Source: CAZJRB01 sp964547995
Lineage (GTDB): Bacteria > Planctomycetota > Planctomycetia > Pirellulales > Thermoguttaceae
NCBI GenBank assembly: GCA_964547995.1
Contig: CAZJRB010000020.1
Coordinates: 1-64,000, forward strand
Reading direction: 5' to 3'
Length of the DNA: 64,000 bases
Positions 9,547 through 18,879 of this stretch are shown piece by piece. Each line of letters opens with the position of its first letter. The first letter of the stretch is position 1. Below the pieces are notes generated by a model. It ran no database searches and was not told where the DNA came from. It was given only the letters and a program-made list of their open reading frames with translations. Both the position numbers and the translations under genes were made by a program.

Positions 9547-11331
9547 CTATTTCAATTCAATGATTCCCCAGAGTCCCAACTCGGGCACTTGGATCGTTGT
9601 GTATTCGTCGTCGGAAGTGACCTTCAGTTCTTGTGGCTTGGACTTCGGTGCGTGTAAGACGGCGTTGGTGAACTTGCGGTTGCTGAACAGATTCTTCCGC
9701 AGTCGTAGCGTTACGTTCCTCTGTGGAACAACCGCATCCTCCTTACCATCATATTGACGACCCAGCAGGTGGATTGCAACCGGGGCCTTCGGATTGCCGG
9801 GGATTGCCCGCGGGACGGCCATGATCTGACCGGAACCCTCAATCACAACCGGCGAGGGAAGCAGCTTCGCCAGGGCCGCCTCGTCCGGCCAGACTACAAG
9901 CCGTCCATCGGATTTCACTTTTTCGATCAGCTTGTGCTGCGGCTCGTCCACGTGTAGGTCTTTGGTGACGATGACCGCCTTGAACCGGGCGAGTCGTTTC
10001 CCGTCAAGCCGGTAGTCGAGCCAATCGTCGCCGGCTGCTATGACCGTAAACGGGACGTTCTTCTCGGCCAGGGCGATGCAAATCGGCTCGATGTTGCCGC
10101 GGCCCTTGCGGCGTGCAGCGTTGTCGTAGACCACCGCGACCGGCGCGACCGCTTGGTAGTTGTCCAGCAGCCGGGCGTGCTTGCGGACGAACTGGTACAC
10201 CCAGGCGTACTCCTCCGGCGGCCACTCGGCCCAATGCGTTCCTTTCTCCTTCGTGTAGCACCACTGGCGATGCGGGGCCATGAGATTATGGCCGAAGGCA
10301 TACGACAGGGCGATCCACGTGCGGACCAGCCCCGGCAACTTGTGCTCGGCGACGTATGCCCAATCGTGCCCGCTGGCGGTCGAGGTAATCGGGCGCCCCA
10401 GCGCGTCGCCCAGCTTGTAAACGTAGATCGGGTGCCGCGGGGTCTTGCGGCTGCTTGCACCCTGGCCGACCTCGCAGCAGAAGTAGCTCAAGTGCGGCGC
10501 GATCACAAGTGCCTGGGGATTGCTCAGCCCGGAATTCACCGAAAGCGTCAGCGGTCTGCCGCGAAGCTCTTCGGCGCGTTTGCGGTAGCGGGCCACGAAC
10601 GCCGTGTTCGTCTTGACCTGAAAATCGTAGAACTCGGCGGCCAAGGGAAGCCCGCCCCGCCGCTTGTTATACTCTTCGGGCTTCACACCGCGATCCAAGA
10701 GGAACCGGCGGTAATCAAACTTCGAGAGATCGTCGATCCCCCATTCGGCGAGTTTCTCCTTCGAGACGTTCTTGGCAAGGTAGTCGCGAAAGCCGGCCAT
10801 GCAGTATTTGCAGAAGCAGGACGACCGCCACGTGACCCCGCCCGAGGTGCCGCGGTAGTCGTCGATGTGCAGGCCGTCGGGTTTTGCCCTCATCAGCTCG
10901 ACCAACCGGCTGTCCAGGTATTTCTGGTACAGCGGGCTGTTCGTACACCACCAGTAAGCCGGACGGTCCTTGTACTTGTGGTCCCAAAGCCAGGGGACGA
11001 TGAACGGCTCGCCGGCGAAGTTGCGGCACGCGGCGTCGAGGAAGTTCGGGTCGAAATCGACCACCTTGCGGAACTCGGTCAGGAATCCGACGCTGGTGGA
11101 AAACTGCCGCACGCCGGCCGCGTGGGCCTCTTCGATGTGCCGGGCGTTCCCCCGCCCGGCCCAGCCGAGCACGGTGCAGCCGTACGGCTCGTACATCTTC
11201 GGGTTGTCGTACATGAAGACGACGTCGCTCGGGCGGATGGCACGCGGCGGCGTGCCGTCTGCGGCGGAAACGATTGCCGGCAGCGCTATCCAAAGAAACA
11301 TGATTGCAGATGGTGTTCGTAGGAGTCGCAC
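9547..11331 (-). CDS. secreted TIM-barrel glycosidase-like protein
   Basis: A 594-residue exported protein. The signal peptide is MRLLRTPSAIMFLWIALPAIVSA. The GTG start at 11331 supplies the basic n-region; an ATG ten codons later would leave a signal without positive charge. The body looks like a hypothetical-glycosyl-hydrolase TIM barrel: GLHIDDYRG carries paired aspartates at the end of a barrel strand, followed by a cysteine cluster (SSCFCKYCMAGF) typical of this group. A later segment (about 400-500) resembles a class I glutamine-amidotransferase-like beta-galactosidase trimerisation domain. A role in polysaccharide breakdown outside the cytoplasm is inferred; no substrate can be named. 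Confidence 0.72.
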   Translation of the reverse strand: MRLLRTPSAIMFLWIALPAIVSAADGTPPRAIRPSDVVFMYDNPKMYEPYGCTVLGWAGRGNARHIEEAHAAGVRQFSTSVGFLTEFRKVVDFDPNFLDAACRNFAGEPFIVPWLWDHKYKDRPAYWWCTNSPLYQKYLDSRLVELMRAKPDGLHIDDYRGTSGGVTWRSSCFCKYCMAGFRDYLAKNVSKEKLAEWGIDDLSKFDYRRFLLDRGVKPEEYNKRRGGLPLAAEFYDFQVKTNTAFVARYRKRAEELRGRPLTLSVNSGLSNPQALVIAPHLSYFCCEVGQGASSRKTPRHPIYVYKLGDALGRPITSTASGHDWAYVAEHKLPGLVRTWIALSYAFGHNLMAPHRQWCYTKEKGTHWAEWPPEEYAWVYQFVRKHARLLDNYQAVAPVAVVYDNAARRKGRGNIEPICIALAEKNVPFTVIAAGDDWLDYRLDGKRLARFKAVIVTKDLHVDEPQHKLIEKVKSDGRLVVWPDEAALAKLLPSPVVIEGSGQIMAVPRAIPGNPKAPVAIHLLGRQYDGKEDAVVPQRNVTLRLRKNLFSNRKFTNAVLHAPKSKPQELKVTSDDEYTTIQVPELGLWGIIELK

Positions 11332-11369
11332 TCGCAGACTCGCTTTGTTGCGTGTGTGGTTTTCCAGAA

Positions 11370-11397
11370 CCCCCGGACGCAGTCCGGGGGCTTTTTA
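11370..11397 (+). terminator. constant-loop GC hairpin with T-tract
   Basis: A nine-base stem (CCCCCGGAC / GTCCGGGGG) around GCA is followed by CTTTTTATT, so it has the form of a plus-strand intrinsic terminator. No plus-strand gene ends before it. A second copy with a different but complementary stem and the same ACGCAGT core lies at 24777-24803 behind moxR, so this may be a mobile terminator-like repeat rather than a terminator for a local gene. It lies 39 bases upstream of the minus-strand hydrolase-like gene. Confidence 0.55.
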
Positions 11398-11603
11398 TTA
11401 TGCCAAAGCGGTATGTCCGGGTCAATTCGCGGGGCCGCAATCGGCGCTTTTCTCCGGGAAACAGGCTTCTCCCGTCCCGGATCCGTCATCGCCGCCTTGC
11501 AGCCTGCAAGTCCCGCGGAGAGCCGGTTTACGACGTGGGCGAGTCCTGCTAGACTTGCCGGTTTGTATCCGGCAACCGTACCCTGTCACGAGAGAAATTC
11601 TGC

Positions 11604-12644
11604 ATGACGGCTCCAGCGAAGTTCCCGGCGGACTATAAACCTTGCCTCGACACCAGGCACATCGAGGCGGCCATCAAGGACATCAAAGATTTCTTCGAGC
11701 GCCGCCTGGCCGAGGCCCTCAAGTTGCAGCGCGTGACCGCCCCGCTCTTCGTCCGCAGCGGGACGGGCATCAACGACGATCTCAACGGCGTTGAGCGACC
11801 CATCCGCTTTCCCGTCAAGGATGATAACGATGCACTCGTCGAAATCGTGCAATCCCTGGCAAAGTGGAAACGGATGGCCTTGGCGAAGTACGGATTTCAA
11901 ATCGGCGAGGGGCTCTATACCGACATGAACGCCATTCGCCCCGACGAAACGCTCGACGACATCCATTCGATTTACGTCGACCAGTGGGACTGGGAGCGTG
12001 CGATCGCGCCGGAAGACCGCAACCTGGAAACACTCCAGGAAGTGGTCCGGGCGATCTACGAGGCCCTTTGCCGCACCGAGTTTCACATCGCCTCACAACA
12101 CCCGGGTATTCGTCCCGTATTGCCTGAAGAAATCGTCTTTGTCACATCCGAGGAATTGCAGGAGCGGTATCCCGGCGAGGGGCCCCGTGAGCGCGAATAC
12201 CTCATCTGCAAGGAGCACAAGGCCGTGTTCGTGATCGGGATCGGCGGCGAGTTGCCCGGCGGCGAAATCCACGACGGCCGGGCACCCGACTACGACGACT
12301 GGAGCACGCCGCGCGACGACGGCGGCAAGGGCCTCAACGGCGACATTATCATTTGGAATCCGGTGCTACAGCGCGCGTTCGAAATTTCGTCGATGGGTAT
12401 TCGCGTCGATGCGGAATCCCTCATGCGGCAACTGCGAATCCGCAACCTGGAGGAACGCGCCGAGCTACAGTTCCACCAGATGTTGATCGGCGGCAGACTG
12501 CCCGAATCCATCGGCGGCGGAATCGGACAGTCGCGCCTGTGCATGTTCTTCCTCCGCACGGCCCACATCGGCGAGGTGAGCGTCGGCATCTGGCCGGAAA
12601 AAATGCTGAAGGAATGTGCCAAGGCAAACATCACGTTGCTGTAG
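11604..12644 (+). CDS. asnA: aspartate--ammonia ligase (asparagine synthetase A)
   Basis: A 346-residue cytoplasmic enzyme that makes asparagine from aspartate, ammonia and ATP. It belongs to the class II aminoacyl-tRNA-synthetase-like fold. Family features along the whole length include VTAPLFVRSGTGINDDLNG near residue 45, the VEIVQSLAKWKRMAL helix, YTDMNAIRPDE, HSIYVDQWDWE, and the C-terminal GGGIGQSRLCMFFL motif-3 region. Length fits the AsnA family (about 330). Start ATG at 11604 is preceded by a GAGAG site. It is a single gene; a long inverted repeat follows within 30 bases. Confidence 0.96.
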   Translation: MTAPAKFPADYKPCLDTRHIEAAIKDIKDFFERRLAEALKLQRVTAPLFVRSGTGINDDLNGVERPIRFPVKDDNDALVEIVQSLAKWKRMALAKYGFQIGEGLYTDMNAIRPDETLDDIHSIYVDQWDWERAIAPEDRNLETLQEVVRAIYEALCRTEFHIASQHPGIRPVLPEEIVFVTSEELQERYPGEGPREREYLICKEHKAVFVIGIGGELPGGEIHDGRAPDYDDWSTPRDDGGKGLNGDIIIWNPVLQRAFEISSMGIRVDAESLMRQLRIRNLEERAELQFHQMLIGGRLPESIGGGIGQSRLCMFFLRTAHIGEVSVGIWPEKMLKECAKANITLL

Positions 12645-12670
12645 ATCGGCGATGCTCGTCGCCGGCGCTC

Positions 12671-12800
12671 TTAGCAACCCGTTGAAAAAGTCGGGGTCTG
12701 GTCCAATTTTCGGCAAGACAGCGTGTTTTTCACGTGAATCGTTGGCCGAAAACTTGGACCTGACCCCCTCCTTCCACTTTTTCAACGGGCTGTTAGCAAC
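12671..12800. repeat. 130-bp imperfect inverted repeat, MITE-like
   Basis: The outer arms read CCGTTGAAAAAGT and its complement ACTTTTTCAACGG. Inner arms continue through GGGGTC, GGTCCAA and TTTTCGGC, with a small insertion on the right. The same eight bases TTAGCAAC occur at 12671-12678 and 12793-12800, directly abutting the element, and could be a target duplication, though part of them also fits the inverted repeat. It contains no gene. It lies between asnA and a Tat oxidoreductase gene and could fold as a terminator for asnA. The rest of 12645-13031 shows nothing else recognisable. Confidence 0.75.
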
Positions 12801-13031
12801 TTCGCATCGACAAGTCAAGTCTTTTTCGCTGTCAAGCCCCCCAAAGTTTTCGAAAAAAGTTTTTCCGATTCATCGAGGTTCAACGCTTGACAGGCTTTGA
12901 TGAATCTGGCATCTTCTTGAAATCTGCGGGAACTTGAGGGAGGGGCTCCTTCTCTTCCGCTGTCGGGACAGACGCAATCCTCCATCTGGCACGTTGCGAT
13001 TCTTGGAAAACTGACTTCTCGGAGAGCCGGC

Positions 13032-14330
13032 ATGAGCGTTTCGCGCCGCGATTTTCTAGCAACCACCGCTGCCACCGGTATGGTGATGGCTGCTCCCGCC
13101 GTACATGGGGTTGAAAAGAACAAAAAGCACCAAACTGCATTGATCGGGTCGGGCTGGTGGGGAATGAACATCCTCCGCACGGCTGTTGCGTCAGGTCAAT
13201 CGCAGGTCGTCGCCTTGTGTGATGTCGATCGCAACCAACTCGACCCGGCCGCCAAGGAAATCGAGAAGCTCACCGGCTCGAAACCGAAGAAATTCGGTGA
13301 CTATCGCGAACTGATCGAGAAAATCAAGCCCGAAATCGCGATCGTGGCCACCGCCGACCATTGGCACCCCCTGGTAACCATCGCCGCGGTGGATGCCGGG
13401 GCGCACGTCTATGTCGAGAAACCGATTGGCCACACGATCCACGAGGGGCGGGCGATGGTCAAGGCAGCGCGGGGCAACGATCGGGTGGTGCAGGTCGGTA
13501 CCCATCGTCGGGTGTCGCCGCACAATATCTCGGCGATGAAGTTCCTTAAGGACGGCAAACTCGGCAAGATCGGTATGGTAAGGGCCTTCGTCCATTACGG
13601 AGGTGGGCCCGGCAAACCCACGGCCGACAGCGATCCCCCCGAGGGGCTCGATTGGGACTTCTGGTGCGGCCCCGGCCCACTAGTCCCTTTCAACTCGCGG
13701 ATACACCCCAAGGGGTTTCGTCGCTTTCTGAGCTTCGCCAACGGCACGCTCGGCGACTGGGGAATCCACTGGATGGACCAGATCCTCTGGTGGACCGAAG
13801 AGGAATACCCCAGGAGGATCGCCTCGACCGGTGGACGGCATATCCTGGAAGACAATACCGATGCCCCGGACACGCAGGTCGTCCAATTCGAGTTCGATTC
13901 GTTCACCGCCGCATGGGAGCACCGCACGTATGCCCACAATTACGCGGAGAAACACAACATCGGGTGCTACTTCTACGGCACGGAGGGGACCTTGCACCTC
14001 GGGTGGTTGGACGGCTGGACGTTCTACCCCAGAAACAAGAACAAGGAAACGGTCCACGAAGCCCCCCAACTGCACCAACCCGACGCGCAGAACATCCAAG
14101 AGCTTTGGGCCGATTTCGTCCGGTGCATCAAGTCGGGGAAGCGGCCCGCTTGCGATATTGAGATCGGTCACCGCTCGACAAACATGAGTCTCTTGGGTAT
14201 GCTCTCGCTGAAACTCGGCCGGAGCGTCGAGTGGAACGGCGAGAAGGAGGTGATTGTGGACGATCCGGACGCCAACAAGCTCCTGCGGCGCGACTACCGC
14301 AAGCCGTGGAGGTATCCGGACACCGCCTGA
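13032..14330 (+). CDS. Tat-exported Gfo/Idh/MocA family oxidoreductase
   Basis: A 432-residue protein with a twin-arginine signal (SVSRRDFLAT, core ending PAVHG). The nucleotide-binding motif is a Rossmann variant, GSGWWGMNIL near residue 39. The canonical catalytic EKP motif is present (HVYVEKPIGHTIHEGR). It is a paralogue of the gene at 7577 but clearly diverged. Exported members of this family are numerous in planctomycetes and probably act on sugar derivatives; the substrate is unknown. The ATG at 13032 follows GGAGAG at good spacing and directly precedes the Tat motif. The lactate permease gene follows on the same strand after about 140 bases, so co-transcription is possible. Confidence 0.93.
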   Translation: MSVSRRDFLATTAATGMVMAAPAVHGVEKNKKHQTALIGSGWWGMNILRTAVASGQSQVVALCDVDRNQLDPAAKEIEKLTGSKPKKFGDYRELIEKIKPEIAIVATADHWHPLVTIAAVDAGAHVYVEKPIGHTIHEGRAMVKAARGNDRVVQVGTHRRVSPHNISAMKFLKDGKLGKIGMVRAFVHYGGGPGKPTADSDPPEGLDWDFWCGPGPLVPFNSRIHPKGFRRFLSFANGTLGDWGIHWMDQILWWTEEEYPRRIASTGGRHILEDNTDAPDTQVVQFEFDSFTAAWEHRTYAHNYAEKHNIGCYFYGTEGTLHLGWLDGWTFYPRNKNKETVHEAPQLHQPDAQNIQELWADFVRCIKSGKRPACDIEIGHRSTNMSLLGMLSLKLGRSVEWNGEKEVIVDDPDANKLLRRDYRKPWRYPDTA

Positions 14331-14472
14331 ACGCGGACGCTACGAAAACACTGCTCACAAGCTAGAACGGATTCCCAAGGAAGGCACGGATGCCTTACTT
14401 GGTTTTTTTCGGCTTGCGGCTTCGCAGGATGATTTCTGCACCGTGGCCGTATCGTCTCCAGTCTCCGGCACC

Positions 14473-16155
14473 ATGTCGATTCCCGATCTGATCCCCGCAC
14501 TGATCGCGATCTCGCCCCTTCTAGTCGTCTTTCTCTTGATCGTCTTTCGCCGTTGGCCGGCGAAGTATACCATGCCGCTGGCGTATTTTATGACGGCGTG
14601 GCTTGCGTTCATCTACTGGCGGGTTGCGCCCGGCCGGATTGCCGCGGCTTCGATTCAGGGCTTGCTCATCGCCTTGGAGTTGCTGTACATCGTCTTCGGT
14701 GCTCTGCTGTTGCTGTTTGTGTTGAAACACTCCGGCGCCGTAACGGCAATCCGTAACGGCTTTCGCAACATATCGGCGGACCGCCGGGTCCAGGCGATCA
14801 TCGTGGCGTGGACGTTCGGGGCGTTCATCGAGGGGGCATCGGGGTTCGGCACCCCGGCTGCCGTGGCAGGACCGCTCTTGGTAATCCTCGGCTTCCCGCC
14901 CATGGCCGCCGTGGTCTGCGCGTTGACCATCCAGAGCACGCCCGTCTCGTTCGGCGCCGTGGGAACCCCCATTCTTGTCGGGGTAAACCGGGGACTACAG
15001 GATCAGGCCCTCGTCCAGGATTTCATCACACAAGCCGGAGGACCCGAAAACTACGATCAGCTCTTGCTGATGATCTCTGCCCGGGTTGCCATCCTGCACG
15101 GGATCATCGGGACGCTGATCCCGCTGTTTGTCGTCTGTCTGCTGACGCGTTTCTTCGGCGCGAACCGCTCGTGGCGTGAAGGGTTGGGTGTGTGGAAATT
15201 CGCACTGTTCGCCGGTTTCGCCTTCACCGTACCCTATGTGCTGTTAGGCGTCTTCATGGGGCCCGAGTTCCCATCGCTCCTGGGCGGCCTGATCGCCTTG
15301 GCGATCACCGTCACCGCAACAAAACTGGGGCTGTTTCAACCCCGCGAGCCCTGGGATTTTGCGCCCGAGCAGGCCTGGGACCCCGAGTGGCTGAGCCGGT
15401 TCCCGCCCGAGGATGATGATGGGAAGCCCCCGGCGATCTCGCTTTGGGCGGCATGGCTTCCCTACGTCCTGGTCGGCGGATTGCTGGTTCTTCTGCGAGT
15501 TGAACCGGTCTGGGGATTCGTGAAGAACGCCTCGATCGAAATTCCCCAGCGGTTTCTTTTCAATACGGGCATTACCGCCGGCACGTCCCCGCTGAAGCTG
15601 CCCGGCACGGTTTTTCTGATCGTTTCGGTCTCGTGTCTCTTGTTACACCGGATGAGTCTTCGTCGGTTCGGTGCGGCGACGTGTGATGCGGGCCGGGCCC
15701 TGGCGGGTGCCGCGGTGGCCATCGTCTTTGCCGTGCCGATGGTCCGCATCTTCATCAATTCCGACGTCAACGCCGCCGAGCTGGCGAGCATGCCGGCCGA
15801 GCTGGCCGAAGCGGCCGCTGCGCTGACCGGCATGGCATGGCCGGCGGTCTCGGCCGTTATCGGGGCCGTCGGCGCTTTTATTGCCGGAAGCAATACGATC
15901 AGCAACATGACCTTTTCGCTGTTCCAATTCGACGTTGCGCTGCGGCTGAAACTCTCACCGCTCTGGATGGTCGCGCTACAGGCCGTCGGCGGCGCGGCGG
16001 GAAACATGATCTGCGTCCACAACGTCGTGACCGCCTCGGCAACCGTCGGACTCTACGGCAAGGAAGGCGCCCTAATCCGCAAAACGCTGATCCCCACCGC
16101 ATACTACCTGATCGCGGCCGGAATCCTCGGCGGTCTTGTACTTTTCGTGCTCTGA
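14473..16155 (+). CDS. L-lactate permease family transporter
   Basis: A 560-residue integral inner-membrane protein of the LctP family, which imports lactate and related 2-hydroxy acids with protons. About a dozen hydrophobic helices are visible. Family landmarks include the glycine-rich FGAFIEGASGFGTPAAVAGP near residue 120, TIQSTPVSFGAVGTPILVG, and the C-terminal GAFIAGSNTISNMTFSLFQF with the GGAAGNMICVHNVVTASATV segment. Length matches the family (about 550). The ATG at 14473 is chosen because it begins the first membrane helix; the frame is open further upstream into the preceding gene. No lactate dehydrogenase gene is adjacent. Confidence 0.92.
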   Translation: MSIPDLIPALIAISPLLVVFLLIVFRRWPAKYTMPLAYFMTAWLAFIYWRVAPGRIAAASIQGLLIALELLYIVFGALLLLFVLKHSGAVTAIRNGFRNISADRRVQAIIVAWTFGAFIEGASGFGTPAAVAGPLLVILGFPPMAAVVCALTIQSTPVSFGAVGTPILVGVNRGLQDQALVQDFITQAGGPENYDQLLLMISARVAILHGIIGTLIPLFVVCLLTRFFGANRSWREGLGVWKFALFAGFAFTVPYVLLGVFMGPEFPSLLGGLIALAITVTATKLGLFQPREPWDFAPEQAWDPEWLSRFPPEDDDGKPPAISLWAAWLPYVLVGGLLVLLRVEPVWGFVKNASIEIPQRFLFNTGITAGTSPLKLPGTVFLIVSVSCLLLHRMSLRRFGAATCDAGRALAGAAVAIVFAVPMVRIFINSDVNAAELASMPAELAEAAAALTGMAWPAVSAVIGAVGAFIAGSNTISNMTFSLFQFDVALRLKLSPLWMVALQAVGGAAGNMICVHNVVTASATVGLYGKEGALIRKTLIPTAYYLIAAGILGGLVLFVL

Positions 16156-16302
16156 CCGAAACCCGGTGTTCGGCCCCGGCGTTGCGGGAGCAAACGGACG
16201 CCGCTCGAAGAATGTCCCGGATAATGATTGACACGGAGGAAGAAAGCGGTACGCTGTCAGAAAAGGGAGAGAAACCACAAGAAATATGGGGAGGAATCAC
16301 AA

Positions 16303-17943
16303 ATGATCAAATCTCTATCGAGGTCGATCCGCCTGCAAATCGACCAGCTCTACCCGGGCGTTTTTGCCGTTTGCCTCGCACTGCTTGTGGCGTACGCCGG
16401 CCCGGTGTCCGCGGCAGAGGAACAGCAGGGCGACTCGCAGAGCGATTCCCCCGCCAAGGCGTGTCAGGTCCTTGCCGACAAACGGGTTGAGGAACCGCTT
16501 ACCGCGATTGCCAAGGAGTACACGCGCCGCACGGGATTGCAGATCGACGTGAAGTTCTTGCCGGCCGACGAAGTCGACAAACTTGTGAAAAAGAAGGAAA
16601 CCGGGGCCGACGTGGTCGTTTGCATGCCCAAGGAACCGAAGGCCGAGACGCCCGTCGCCGCGCTTCCCGGCGCGAAAGCGGTCGCGTGGAAACACCCGAG
16701 CCGATTGCCGGTGTGGACCGCCGCGATCACGAAACACCCCGAGGCCGCCAGGTTCGCCGCGTTCACGGGCGGGCCGACGGGCCATCGCATCTGGGCAAAC
16801 GCGAAGGCCGGCTTCACCATGGTGACCGGCAAGAACGCCGCCGAGGCCTTCGACTGGGTCGTCGAACACCGCGTTAAGCACACCTACCCGCTGACCGCCA
16901 TGCGGATGCTCCGCGAGATCGGCGGAATCCGCGACGGGATTTGCATCGACATCGGGTGCGGGTCGGGGATACTCGACATCGAGCTGGCCAAGCGGTCGAA
17001 CTTCAAAATCATCGGCCTGGACATTGACCCGGACCAGAAGCCCCTGTTCGACAAGCGGATTCGCGAGGCCGGTTTGGACAAGCGGGTCTCCTTCGTTCTC
17101 GGCGACGCCCAGAAGCTGCCTTTCCCGGACAACTATGCCGATGCAATCGTCAGCCGGGGCACGCTGACGTTCATCCCCGACATCAAGAAATGTCTCCTGG
17201 AGGTCGATCGCGTGCTGAAACCCACCGGGGTCGCTTTTCTCGGCGGCCGGTACCTCTACACGTCGCTGGAACACAAAATATCCAACGAGAAGCTGAAAAA
17301 GATCGTGGCCGACTCCGGATTGTCGAATGCCAAGGTGGTCGAGCACCGCGGCCAATGGGTGAAGATCGTCGGCCCGAAGGCCCCGGAAGCCGCTCGCAAG
17401 GATCCGGGGGGTCCGCAGATGCTCGCTCACCGTTTCGTTGCCGATTATGCCGTCACGGACGGCGATTGTCTGATGATTTGCGGCGGCAGCGACGGCGGCT
17501 TACAGCAGGGTATGATGCAGGGATTCCTCGAAATGACCGAGGTCAAAATCACCGCCATGTACTCCAAGAAAGAAGTGGCCAGGCAAGCTGAGGAAAGGAT
17601 CCGCAAAGCGAAACTCGACGACCGCGTTACCTGCAAGGTGGGCGAGATCGAAAAGATGCCCTTTGAAGAAGGGTCGTTCGACGTCGTCGTCGGCGTGGGA
17701 CCCATGCTGATCTTTGCAGACCGCCAAAAGGCCATGAAAGAAATCTACCGCGTCTTGCGCCGGGGCGGTGTTTCTCTGGTCGGCGGGAAGTTTCTCGGCA
17801 TGCCGGAGTTCCGCAAGGTCAAGAGCGAAACCCTCCGCCAAGACGCCGCCAAGACCGGCATTTCATCGATCCGGATCAGCGACGACATGGGCCAGTGGGT
17901 CGAAATCCGCAAAGGGATCAAGGACCGCGGCCTCCAGGATTGA
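16303..17943 (+). CDS. exported fusion: truncated binding-protein domain plus two methyltransferase domains
   Basis: A 546-residue protein with a clear signal peptide (cleavage near PVSA-AEE, residue 37). Residues about 53-175 resemble the ends of a ModA-like periplasmic solute-binding protein (CQVLADKRVEEPLTAIAKEY, then TKHPEAARFAAF and GPTGHRIWANAKAGFT). The middle of that fold appears deleted. Residues about 200-355 are a class I SAM methyltransferase with motif I DIGCGSG (216-222), the acidic GLDID after strand 2, and GDAQKLPFPDNYAD. Residues about 375-540 are a second copy whose motif I is altered (MICGGSDGGLQ). SAM is not expected outside the cytoplasm, so the export signal conflicts with catalysis. 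The ATG at 16303 follows GGGGAGG. The fusion is seen directly; function is unknown. Confidence 0.8.
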   Translation: MIKSLSRSIRLQIDQLYPGVFAVCLALLVAYAGPVSAAEEQQGDSQSDSPAKACQVLADKRVEEPLTAIAKEYTRRTGLQIDVKFLPADEVDKLVKKKETGADVVVCMPKEPKAETPVAALPGAKAVAWKHPSRLPVWTAAITKHPEAARFAAFTGGPTGHRIWANAKAGFTMVTGKNAAEAFDWVVEHRVKHTYPLTAMRMLREIGGIRDGICIDIGCGSGILDIELAKRSNFKIIGLDIDPDQKPLFDKRIREAGLDKRVSFVLGDAQKLPFPDNYADAIVSRGTLTFIPDIKKCLLEVDRVLKPTGVAFLGGRYLYTSLEHKISNEKLKKIVADSGLSNAKVVEHRGQWVKIVGPKAPEAARKDPGGPQMLAHRFVADYAVTDGDCLMICGGSDGGLQQGMMQGFLEMTEVKITAMYSKKEVARQAEERIRKAKLDDRVTCKVGEIEKMPFEEGSFDVVVGVGPMLIFADRQKAMKEIYRVLRRGGVSLVGGKFLGMPEFRKVKSETLRQDAAKTGISSIRISDDMGQWVEIRKGIKDRGLQD

Positions 17944-17962
17944 GGCCGCAGGCGTTTCCGGC

Positions 17963-18736
17963 TTAGAAGTCGTCCTTCCCCGGGAAGAACCCCTGGAAGT
18001 TCTGATAGTACTGCGGCGTTGCAATTCCTTGCAGGCTATTGGTGGCCTCGCCAAGGCGCCGAATGGCCGAACTTTGGGACCGGCTGTTGCGATCGAGCCC
18101 GTGAATCTCGCTGCTGAATCTACGGTTGACGTAGCGCTGTTCCACAAACGGTTTGACCAGCGTGTTGTAGTTGTCGATCGTATTGGCATTGGTGTCGGTA
18201 CGGAAAAGATTCAGATAAGGGCTGACAGCGGGGTCGGGACGGTAGCTGGAAAAGGGTTTGCGGGCGGCGACAGAACTCGCGTGGGCAGCCGGTCGCCGAA
18301 CGCCCGTCGCTCCGGTGGCGCTGGCACGCTGGGACATGTGCGCCGAACGTGGTTGAAACGCCGGTCGCCTCGAACCGGGGCGGCTATCTGCCGATGAACG
18401 CGACCATCTCGGTGCCGGAGGGCCGGACCGGAACGGCGCCGCAATCGGAACGGCCCCGCGTGTCCTCGACCCGCTCCACGACGGATCGGTCGGCATCATC
18501 GGCATTGGACGGGTTCCGGCCGTTCCTTGACCGCGTTGGCCGGTCAGCCGGCCGCTGTCGCCGCGAGAGGACGGTGGAGTCTCCCCTTGCCGGGGCAAAG
18601 ATCCGACCATTGCAAAATCGGCCGACGCCGCTACCCGAGGGTCAACTACGAAACTCGGCTGGTCGATCGGAGGGGTCACCGCCGGAAGGACCCAACCGCC
18701 GAATACCAAGGTACATATCCCGATCGTTGCGTTCAT
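17963..18736 (-). CDS. small secreted planctomycete protein, arginine/serine-rich
   Basis: A 257-residue protein with a signal peptide (MNATIGICTLVFGGWVLPAVTP) and a long low-complexity region rich in R, S, P and G. Its C-terminal third contains VSPYLNLFRTDTNANTIDNY followed by LVKPFVEQRYVN. I recall a similar module from short secreted planctomycete proteins of unknown function. The ATG at 18736 is fixed by AAGGAG before it; the frame is open 26 codons further upstream without a comparable site. It ends 19 bases from the convergent methyltransferase-fusion gene. No enzymatic motif is visible. Confidence 0.72.
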   Translation of the reverse strand: MNATIGICTLVFGGWVLPAVTPPIDQPSFVVDPRVAASADFAMVGSLPRQGETPPSSRGDSGRLTGQRGQGTAGTRPMPMMPTDPSWSGSRTRGAVPIAAPFRSGPPAPRWSRSSADSRPGSRRPAFQPRSAHMSQRASATGATGVRRPAAHASSVAARKPFSSYRPDPAVSPYLNLFRTDTNANTIDNYNTLVKPFVEQRYVNRRFSSEIHGLDRNSRSQSSAIRRLGEATNSLQGIATPQYYQNFQGFFPGKDDF

Positions 18737-18879
18737 GTGGCGGCTCTCCTTGAGAAGAAGCAAATCCCAACACTCGCTTATTGTGATTGTACTCCGAGTT
18801 AACCGATTTGGCAATTCAAAGAAGTCGCGACTTGGGGTAAGGACAATCCGGCCCCCCTGTCAGCGTAGTGCCTTTTGGC

